Part shown: piece after piece, positions 1-4,567 of the stretch
How the letters are laid out: each line of letters begins with the position of its first letter
Numbering within the stretch: position 1 is the stretch's first letter
Origin: CAYLNM01 sp964385045
Lineage (GTDB): Bacteria; Planctomycetota; Phycisphaerae; Phycisphaerales; SM1A02
Direction: 5' to 3'
Assembly: GCA_964385045.1 (NCBI GenBank)
Contig: CAYLNM010000201.1
Coordinates: 1 to 6,622 of the forward strand
Length of the DNA stretch: 6,622 nt
The notes under the pieces: model-generated
Databases searched by the model: none
What the model was told of the DNA's origin: nothing
Seen by the model: only the letters and a program-made list of their open reading frames with translations
Translations under genes and position numbers: made by a program

Positions 1-680
1 GGATCGGGACCGGGATCGAGCGGAGGGTCGGCGGGGGGGGTGTCCGCCGAGCCGACGAGCGCTCGACGTTCCTCCTCGTCCACCAGCGCGGCCGGGTCGA
101 CCGGCTCGGGGGCCGCCGGGACGCCGCCGCCCGGGGCCGCCGGCGACGGACGTCGCCCCACGGCCGGCTCGAAGGGCCAGACCGCGACCTCGTGCTCCCC
201 GGAGGCGGGGGCGACCGTGTCGGTCGTCGCCGGCTCGCCGACGGGCGCGGTACCGACGGTGGCCGGCGGCTCGGGGCTCGGTCCCGCCGACGTGGCGACC
301 GTCGCGAGCGATCGACCGGCGATCGCGTCGGTCAGCGACTCGGGATCGGCCGCGGCATCGACGATCGCGTCCACTCCGTGCGTCCGCACGGAGGAGGGGT
401 CGGCGCTCACTCCGGGAGCGGGGACGACGAGCACGACGCGGACGTCGTCGTCGAGCCGCTTGAGGGCGGCCGGCGCGTCGGGGAATCGCTCGAGCTCCGC
501 CTGCGACAGCACCACCGCGCCGATGCGTGGCTGCCCGGTCGCCCGCGCGACCAGCCCGACCGCGTCGAGCACCGAGGCGACCTCGATCGTGGCCTCGGGC
601 AGCCTGGCGGCGAGATCGCCGAGCGGATGCACGAGCACCACCGCGGGATGATCGTCGCACTCGCGGGTCGACTCGATCAT
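1..680 (-). CDS. Receiver-like hypothetical protein, C-terminus off the left edge
   Basis: I do not recognise this gene. It is an open frame of 226 codons with no stop before the window edge. The ATG (680-678) overlaps the TGA of the upstream gene as ATGA, which fixes the start and implies coupled translation. Residues 12-125 alternate hydrophobic strands (AVVLVHP, IGAVVLS, VRVVLVVPAPG, GVDAIVDAAADPE) with helices, as in a response-regulator receiver fold. The strand that should end in the phospho-acceptor Asp reads VVLSQ instead, so phosphorylation is unlikely. From about residue 126 the chain is a Pro/Ala/Asp-rich, probably disordered linker with a short acidic patch, DEEERRAL, at 201-208. 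The remaining C-terminal part is unseen and could hold an output domain. Third positions are strongly G/C, so this is coding and not a shadow. Function is unknown and the receiver-like reading is an inference from the strand/helix pattern. Confidence 0.72.
   Translation of the reverse strand, partial: MIESTRECDDHPAVVLVHPLGDLAARLPEATIEVASVLDAVGLVARATGQPRIGAVVLSQAELERFPDAPAALKRLDDDVRVVLVVPAPGVSADPSSVRTHGVDAIVDAAADPESLTDAIAGRSLATVATSAGPSPEPPATVGTAPVGEPATTDTVAPASGEHEVAVWPFEPAVGRRPSPAAPGGGVPAAPEPVDPAALVDEEERRALVGSADTPPADPPLDPGPD
677..680 (-). other. ATGA stop/start overlap of the two receiver-like genes
   Basis: On the minus strand the TGA of the upstream gene (679-677) shares two bases with the ATG of the downstream gene (680-678). 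Such overlaps usually mean that the ribosome finishing the first gene restarts on the second, giving linked expression of both proteins. Confidence 0.85.
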
Positions 681-1318
681 GGCGTCGTCACCGCGTTCCT
701 CCCCGGTCGGACGTCCGCTTGCAGGACGGCGTCGGGTCGCGGTCCGGCCGTCGCGCCACCGGTCGTCGCCGTGGCGGCGACGAGCCCGTGCACGGCCTCG
801 ATGCCGGCCGTGGGGCCGTCCCCGGGCGTCCACTCGGAGGGCTCGGAGCGGCCCGGCGGGCGACCCGGACGAGCGGACTCGCCTCTCGCCCCGTCGTCCA
901 CCTCGGCCTCGGTGTCGGCGCCGCCGCGCGGCTCGGCGGTCCGATCGAACGGCACGATGTCGGCCCCCGTCCACCGGTAGATGCGCGTGCGGGGGGCGTG
1001 GGTGCGAACGGCCCGCACGAACGTCGCGAGGTCGGAGCCGAGCACGTCGCCGGCGAGCAGCAGCACGAGGTCGAGTCGGCGGGGGAGCCCCCAGGCCTCG
1101 CGCGCCGCTTCCTCGCGATCGACGAGGCACAGCTCCGCCAGCGCAGTGGCGGCGCCGAACCGCACCGACAACTGCCACCCGCGGGACGAGACCGCGGCGG
1201 AGAGCCGGCGCCGCTCGACCTCGGTGGTCGGGCGGCGGTCCCGGTCCGCGAGCATGATGCCAACAGCGAACCGCCCGCCCGGCCCGAAGCCGGGCGGGAT
1301 CTTTCCCGCGACCTCCAT
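677..1318 (-). CDS. Hypothetical protein with receiver-like N-terminal domain
   Basis: This encodes 213 residues with no family I can name. Residues 17-118 look like a compact alpha/beta domain: strand FAVGIMLAD, helix TTEVERRRLSAAVSSRG, strand LDLVLLLAGDV (82-92), helix SDLATFVRAVRTHAP (95-109), strand TRIYRWTG. This resembles a receiver domain, but no Asp ends the central strand. Residues 120-213 are Gly/Pro/Ala/Glu-rich and probably disordered. The chosen ATG at 1318 has no Shine-Dalgarno site; a TAGACT box lies 6 nt upstream, which would suit a leaderless transcript. An in-frame ATG at codon 22 (MLADRDRRP) is the alternative start. The gene begins 65 nt after the murG stop and overlaps the next gene as ATGA. 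Its layout matches that of the following protein, so the pair may be divergent duplicates or partners. No link to cell-wall synthesis is shown beyond position. Confidence 0.75.
   Translation of the reverse strand: MEVAGKIPPGFGPGGRFAVGIMLADRDRRPTTEVERRRLSAAVSSRGWQLSVRFGAATALAELCLVDREEAAREAWGLPRRLDLVLLLAGDVLGSDLATFVRAVRTHAPRTRIYRWTGADIVPFDRTAEPRGGADTEAEVDDGARGESARPGRPPGRSEPSEWTPGDGPTAGIEAVHGLVAATATTGGATAGPRPDAVLQADVRPGRNAVTTP
1274..1298. repeat. Perfect 10-bp inverted repeat in the start of the 213-codon gene
   Basis: Arms 1274-1283 and 1289-1298 are perfect reverse complements of ten G/C bases around a 5-nt loop; on the coding (minus) strand the loop reads TTCGG. It lies 20 nt downstream of the ATG and encodes about residues 7-15 (IPPGFGPGG). 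It is not followed by a T-run, so it is not an intrinsic terminator. It could affect translation initiation or simply reflect the Gly/Pro codons. Confidence 0.6.
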
Positions 1319-1324
1319 GGCACC

Positions 1325-1353
1325 AGTCTATCGACCGCTCGCGGGACATCGAA
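1325..1353 (-). promoter_or_regulatory. Possible leaderless promoter for the 213-codon gene
   Basis: On the minus strand, TTCGAT (1353-1348) and TAGACT (1330-1325) are separated by 17 nt. TAGACT matches the sigma-70 -10 consensus at four of six positions; the -35 is poor. The -10 box ends 6 nt before the ATG, so a normal start site would fall on or beside the start codon. It may be an internal promoter letting the two downstream genes be expressed without ftsW-murG. Confidence 0.35.
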
Positions 1354-1383
1354 GCGCCGAGGCTCGATCGCCGACCCGGCCGC

Positions 1384-2727
1384 TCAATCGCGGGGCGAAT
1401 CCGCCGGGCCGCGCCCCCGGGCGCCCCGGGCGCCCCGGGCGCCCCGGCGTCCCTCGCGTTCCTGAAGCCCCTGAAGCCCCGGAAGCCCCCGCCGGCCCCG
1501 CGGTCCGCAGGCCGCGTCGAGCACGTGCCGGGCCACGGCCTCCGCGGCCGCCGCCGCGGGCGGCAGGTCCCCGAGGGCCGATCGCATCCCGGCGAGACGG
1601 TCCGGATCGGTCGCGAGCGAGGCCAGGGTCGCACCCGCGCCGGCGAGCGTCCTCGGCAGGTCCACCTCGTCGCGGGCGATCACCGCACCGCCGAGCCCAG
1701 CGAGCGGCTCGGCGTTGTGCCGCTGGTGCTCGTCCGCGTGCCACGGATACGGGAGGAACAGCGTCGGGACGCGGTTCGCCGCCGCCTCGGCCACGGACCC
1801 GGCCCCGGCCCGGCTGATCGCGAGGCTCGCGGCGCCCCACGCCAGCCCGATCTCGTGGAGGAACGGCAACACGACGGCGGGGACGCCGGCCGCCGACCAT
1901 GCGGCCTCGACCGGCTCGGGATCGCCGCCGCCGGTCAGGTGCACGACCTGCCAGCCCGCGAGGGGGCGATCCTCGCGGGTCGCCACGGCCGGAGCGAGCT
2001 CGTCGATCGTCCGCGCTCCCTGCGACGCCCCAGTCACCAGGAGCGTGGGGCGGGACGGATCCAGGCCGAGCCGGGTGCGGCAGGCGCCCGGGTCGCCCGG
2101 GGCGATCGCGTCCCGGCGCACGGGAACCCCGGTGACCTCCGCCACTCGCCACGGCCGCGATCCGTCGGCGACCGGGCTGCCGGCGAGCCGCCGGGCGGCG
2201 AGGCGTCCGACGAGCCGGATCGCCCGGCCGGGCACCGCGTCGAGACACAGCGCGATCACCGGGATGCCGGCGCGCCGCGCGGCGGCCGCCACCGGCGGCG
2301 ACACGAATCCGCCCGTCGCGAGCACCACGTCGATCTCGTGCTCACGGAGCAGCTCCGCGCCGCGGCGGCACGACTCGCGCCAGCCGCGCACGAAGCGGAT
2401 CGCGGCGGCGGGCCGGGCCGCGGGTGGCGTCGCCGGAAGGGTGCGATAGGGGACGCCGGCGGCCTCGAGGATCCGGGCGTCGACCGGCCGCTCCGAGCAC
2501 GCCGCGACGCAGGTCGCCCGGTCGCCGAGAGCGTCCGCCACCGCCAGGCCCGGCAGCACGTGTCCGCCGGAGCCGCCGCCGAGCAGCAGCAGCCGGACCG
2601 GGTCGCCGTCGTCGTCGGTGGCGGGGGCGGGGCCGTCGTCGCCGGCCGTCGCGACGAGGCCGTCGACCGGCGGGGCCGTCCGCGTCGTACGCCGCCGGTG
2701 CCTCGGAGTGGCCGCCGCGGCCCTCAC
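1384..2727 (-). CDS. murG: UDP-GlcNAc:lipid I N-acetylglucosaminyltransferase MurG
   Basis: MurG adds GlcNAc to lipid I on the inner face of the cytoplasmic membrane to make lipid II. The sequence shows the GT-B two-domain pattern: GGGSGGHVLPG at 50-60 (acceptor/diphosphate loop with the conserved His56), ATGGFVSPP at 137-145, VTGASQGA at 231-238, and the nucleotide-sugar site SRAGAGSVAEA (305-315) with HADEHQRHNAE (330-340). It starts with GTG overlapping the ftsW TGA; no other ATG, GTG or TTG lies in frame before the first motif. This gives 447 residues, against about 350-370 typical. The excess is a 45-residue basic-then-acidic N-terminal extension and a 40-residue Gly-rich tail (408-447). 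The usual EQN..PG..N stretch reads CLDAVPGRAI, and GNPVR reads GVPVR. The frame is also open upstream through ftsW, which I take as a GC-rich artefact. Identity is secure; the roles of the extensions are unknown. Confidence 0.93.
   Translation of the reverse strand: MRAAAATPRHRRRTTRTAPPVDGLVATAGDDGPAPATDDDGDPVRLLLLGGGSGGHVLPGLAVADALGDRATCVAACSERPVDARILEAAGVPYRTLPATPPAARPAAAIRFVRGWRESCRRGAELLREHEIDVVLATGGFVSPPVAAAARRAGIPVIALCLDAVPGRAIRLVGRLAARRLAGSPVADGSRPWRVAEVTGVPVRRDAIAPGDPGACRTRLGLDPSRPTLLVTGASQGARTIDELAPAVATREDRPLAGWQVVHLTGGGDPEPVEAAWSAAGVPAVVLPFLHEIGLAWGAASLAISRAGAGSVAEAAANRVPTLFLPYPWHADEHQRHNAEPLAGLGGAVIARDEVDLPRTLAGAGATLASLATDPDRLAGMRSALGDLPPAAAAAEAVARHVLDAACGPRGRRGLPGLQGLQEREGRRGARGARGARGRGPADSPRD
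1419..1445. repeat. Three tandem copies of a 9-bp unit in the murG 3' end
   Basis: The unit GGGCGCCCC occurs three times without mismatch at 1419-1427, 1428-1436 and 1437-1445. Read on the coding strand it gives Gly-Ala-Arg triplets, part of the low-complexity MurG tail. Its length is a multiple of three, so gain or loss of a copy keeps the frame. Confidence 0.9.
1461..1487. repeat. Second 9-bp tandem repeat in the murG 3' end
   Basis: CCTGAAGCC occurs at 1461-1469 and 1470-1478, with a one-base variant CCGGAAGCC at 1479-1487. On the coding strand the three copies give Gly-Leu-Pro and Gly-Leu-Gln triplets (about residues 414-422). It is a different unit from the neighbouring repeat but has the same 9-bp period. 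Confidence 0.85.
2724..2727 (-). other. GTGA stop/start overlap of ftsW and murG
   Basis: The TGA of ftsW (2726-2724) shares two bases with the GTG start of murG (2727-2725). This is the main argument for the murG start and predicts translational coupling, so that the lipid II synthase and its polymerase are made together. Confidence 0.8.
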
Positions 2728-3947
2728 GTCGCGGCGGGTCCGAACCCGCCGGCCCCGCTGATCGGGAGCTCGTCGCGGGCGGGCGTCGGCTCGGGCCCGG
2801 CGGCGCGGGCGGTCGCGGCCGAGTCGTCCACCGGAGCCGGCGATCGGTCGGCCGCCCGGTCGACCGCGCACACGAGTCCGAGGCACGCGGCCGTCATCCA
2901 CCAGCCGGTGCCGCCGTGGGAGACGAGCGGCAGGGCGATGCCCTTGGTCGGTGCAAGCCCGGTGACCACCGCGAGGTTGACGAGGGCCTGCAGTCCCACG
3001 GTGCTCGCGACCGCGAGGACGAGCAGCCGCGCGAACGGCGAGCGGGTGCGGCGGCCGACGGCGAGGCACGAGCAGACGAGTGCCGCGAGGAGGAAGAGCA
3101 CCAGTGCCGCCCCGGCGAGTCCGAGCTCCTCGCAGATCACCGCGAAGATGAAGTCCGTCGTGTCCTCGAGGAGGTAGCCGAACTTCTGCAGGCCGTTGCC
3201 CAGACCGCGTCCGCCCGCGCCGCCGCCGGCGATCGCGGTGAGCGACTGGATCATGTGATAGTTCAGGCCCTCCGGATCCTCGAACGGACGGAGGAATGCC
3301 AGGATCCGGTCCCGCCGGTAGTCCTCGGCGAGGACGCCGACCGCGGCGACGCCGAGCCCGACGGGGGCCAGCCAGCCCACGTGGGCGACGCGCACGCCGC
3401 CGGCGAGCATCACGAGCCCGCCCACCGCGGCGATCACCACCGCCGTGCCGAGATCCTCGAGCCCGACCGCGGCCCCGGTCACCGCCAGCAGCAGCAGCGG
3501 CGGCAGCAGTCCGAGTCGGGCCTGGTCCATCCGCCGGCCCTGCCGGGCGGCCCACCAGCCGATGGCGATGGGTACGAGCCACTTGGCGAGCTCGCTCGGC
3601 TGGAAGCCCACCGGCCCGATCTCCATCCAGCGAACCGCGCCGTTGCGGACGACTCCGACCCCGGGAATCTGCAGGGAGAGCACCAGGGCGACCGCCACCA
3701 ACGCCGCCCACGGCAGCGGGGTGCGGTGCCAGCGGCGGCTCGCGAGCCGCTCGACGGGCAACCGCATCGCCATGAGCATCAGCGCGACGGCGCCGGCGGC
3801 CTTGGCGGCGGTCGAGCCGAGCAGCAGCTCGGCCACCGTCACCGGCTCGCGCTCGCCCACCGACAGCCCCGCCGACTGCGAGGCGATCAGGCCGATGCCC
3901 AGGAGCGCGATCGCCGTCAGGATGATGCCGTACCGCGGTCGCCACAT
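2724..3947 (-). CDS. ftsW: SEDS-family septal peptidoglycan polymerase FtsW
   Basis: FtsW is an integral-membrane glycosyltransferase that polymerises lipid II at the division septum together with a class B penicillin-binding protein. The 407 residues contain about ten hydrophobic segments, the first at residues 8-24. Family signatures are RNGAVRWMEIG..FQPSELAKW (101-123), EDLGT (164-168), EDTTDFIFAVICEELG (261-276) with Asp265 at the position of the essential SEDS aspartate, and TGLAPTKGIALPLVSHGG (329-346). SHGGT replaces the more common SYGGS. A hydrophilic 44-residue tail follows residue 363. The ATG at 3947 directly precedes the first membrane segment, and the upstream in-frame stretch is Arg/Pro-rich and not membrane-like. 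No Shine-Dalgarno site is seen; a GATAGT box ends 6 nt before the ATG. RodA is the alternative in the same family, but overlap with murG favours FtsW. Confidence 0.93.
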   Translation of the reverse strand: MWRPRYGIILTAIALLGIGLIASQSAGLSVGEREPVTVAELLLGSTAAKAAGAVALMLMAMRLPVERLASRRWHRTPLPWAALVAVALVLSLQIPGVGVVRNGAVRWMEIGPVGFQPSELAKWLVPIAIGWWAARQGRRMDQARLGLLPPLLLLAVTGAAVGLEDLGTAVVIAAVGGLVMLAGGVRVAHVGWLAPVGLGVAAVGVLAEDYRRDRILAFLRPFEDPEGLNYHMIQSLTAIAGGGAGGRGLGNGLQKFGYLLEDTTDFIFAVICEELGLAGAALVLFLLAALVCSCLAVGRRTRSPFARLLVLAVASTVGLQALVNLAVVTGLAPTKGIALPLVSHGGTGWWMTAACLGLVCAVDRAADRSPAPVDDSAATARAAGPEPTPARDELPISGAGGFGPAAT

Positions 3948-3953
3948 GCCGTG

Positions 3954-3959
3954 ACTATC
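3954..3959 (-). promoter_or_regulatory. -10-like box directly before the ftsW start
   Basis: GATAGT on the minus strand matches TATAAT at four of six positions and ends 6 nt before the ATG. No good -35 lies at the normal distance (TTGCGG would need a 19-nt spacer). It is of interest because the same spacing occurs before the 213-codon gene. As an isolated promoter call it is weak. Confidence 0.25.
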
Positions 3960-3995
3960 GGACGGGGCGCGGTTGTGGCCGCAATCTCGGGTGGG

Positions 3996-4036
3996 CCGCG
4001 CGGGTGTCCGCGCGGACGTTCGGTCGATCGCGATCG
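3996..4036. repeat. Two strong palindromes between the lipoprotein gene and ftsW
   Basis: CCGCGCGG at 3996-4003 and 4008-4015 forms an 8-bp stem with a 4-nt loop; the second arm is also the centre of a perfect 12-bp palindrome GTCCGCGCGGAC (4006-4017). A second perfect 12-bp palindrome, CGATCGCGATCG, lies at 4025-4036. They sit in the 110-nt gap between the lipoprotein stop and ftsW. No T-run follows on either strand, so attenuation, RNA processing or protein binding are all possible, and none is shown. Confidence 0.55.
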
Positions 4037-4057
4037 GCGGTCGAGGGTCCGGGGGCC

Positions 4058-4360
4058 TCACCGCGGCGTGGGGGCATCGCCCGGGGCGGCCGCGTGGTCG
4101 GCGGACGCTTCCGGCCACGCCGCGGCGAAGCGCTCCGGCCGGCAGGCATCGGGGCCGAGGCCCGGCAGGATCTCCACGCGGTGCGGCGAGGACTTGCTCG
4201 CCACGCCACTGCAGCCACCGATCCCGCCGGCCGTCGCGATCGCGAGCAGGCCGAGAGCGACGCACGCCGCCGCGTGCTCGACGACGGGGCGGCTCGCGGC
4301 GGGCGCGAGGCGATCAGGGGTGGTGGAACGCGGAAGGGCGGCGGGACGCGGTCGGGACAT
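4058..4360 (-). CDS. Small putative lipoprotein, unknown function
   Basis: This 100-residue protein has an Arg-rich N-terminal region (1-28), one hydrophobic stretch at about 29-48 (ACVALGLLAIATAGGIGG), then Cys50 in a plausible lipobox, I-G-G-C. If cleaved there, the mature protein has about 50 residues and lies outside the cytoplasmic membrane. The long n-region is unusual for a lipoprotein signal, so a single-pass membrane anchor is the alternative. The start is supported by GGAG 6 nt upstream of the ATG. Third positions are strongly G/C, as in the neighbours. The mature part (with DACRPERFAAAWPEA at 71-85) matches no family I recognise. It is the first gene of the minus-strand series, 110 nt before ftsW, so it could be co-transcribed with the cell-wall genes. 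Confidence 0.62.
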   Translation of the reverse strand: MSRPRPAALPRSTTPDRLAPAASRPVVEHAAACVALGLLAIATAGGIGGCSGVASKSSPHRVEILPGLGPDACRPERFAAAWPEASADHAAAPGDAPTPR

Positions 4361-4366
4361 CGACGA

Positions 4367-4370
4367 CTCC
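4367..4370 (-). promoter_or_regulatory. Ribosome binding site of the small lipoprotein gene
   Basis: GGAG on the minus strand lies 6 nt before the ATG at 4360. It is one of only two clear Shine-Dalgarno sites in the window and decides in favour of this start. Confidence 0.55.
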
Positions 4371-4529
4371 GGGACGTCTGGGCGGCGGGCGTCCGGCGCC
4401 GAAGCGGCCGGAGGCGGGGACCGCGGCGCGGCGGGGCCGAGCCTCGGGCATCGTGGCCGTGGCCCGTCCGGCGGGGCGTTGCGGTGCGGACCTTAGCACA
4501 GAGCGCCGGAGCGGATCGGCGGTCGCCGT

Positions 4530-4557
4530 GTGACTCCGGCGCGCCGGAGCGTACAAT
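4530..4557 (+). promoter_or_regulatory. Sigma-70-like promoter of miaB, nearly leaderless
   Basis: GTGACT (4530-4535, four of six to TTGACA) and TACAAT (4552-4557, five of six to TATAAT) are 16 nt apart. The -10 ends 10 nt before the ATG at 4568, so the start site should leave a leader of only about 3-5 nt. No Shine-Dalgarno sequence precedes the ATG, which agrees with leaderless initiation. Confidence 0.55.
4534..4549. promoter_or_regulatory. Perfect 16-bp palindrome in the miaB promoter, possible operator
   Basis: CTCCGGCGCGCCGGAG is its own reverse complement. It overlaps the last two bases of the -35 and reaches to 2 nt before the -10. The half GCGCCGGAGCG (4541-4551) recurs exactly at 4503-4513, 38 bp upstream. 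The placement suits a repressor site or a twofold-symmetric activator; no regulator is identified. Confidence 0.4.
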
Positions 4558-4567
4558 CGCCGGCTTC

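Larger units (their letters stand above)
4361..4567. promoter_or_regulatory. Divergent intergenic region, lipoprotein gene / miaB
   Basis: These 207 nt separate two diverging genes. The right part holds the miaB promoter and palindrome. For the minus-strand series I find only a weak extended -10-like TGCTAAGGT (4499-4491) without a -35, so that promoter is not located. Open frames here lack coding character, and no RNA gene is recognised. Confidence 0.5.

Noticed and set aside
40..980. Plus-strand open frames opposite the two receiver-like genes.
   Set aside because: Their translations are Ser/Ala/Thr- or Arg-rich low complexity, whereas the minus-strand frames show strand/helix patterns, G/C third positions and an ATGA overlap.
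1525..3177. Long plus-strand open frames over ftsW-murG (also 2424-4496).
   Set aside because: They are Arg/Pro/Gly-rich with no motifs and lie opposite genes with clear family signatures.
1384..3945. A single minus-strand frame of 853 codons covering both murG and the region of ftsW, as if one fused protein.
   Set aside because: Only the part from 2727 downward reads as a protein family. The upper two-fifths is Arg/Gly/Ala-rich text in the frame next to ftsW, an effect of few stop codons in GC-rich DNA. A frameshift fusion of FtsW with MurG is formally possible but has no slippery site that I can see.
4025..4036. CGATCGCGATCG as a HIP1-like repeated genomic motif.
   Set aside because: It is not the HIP1 octamer GCGATCGC, and CGATCG is frequent in DNA of this composition, so I list it only as a palindrome.
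4314..4556. An 80-codon minus-strand frame in the divergent gap.
   Set aside because: It has no ribosome binding site, is Arg/Pro-rich, and overlaps both the lipoprotein start and the miaB promoter.
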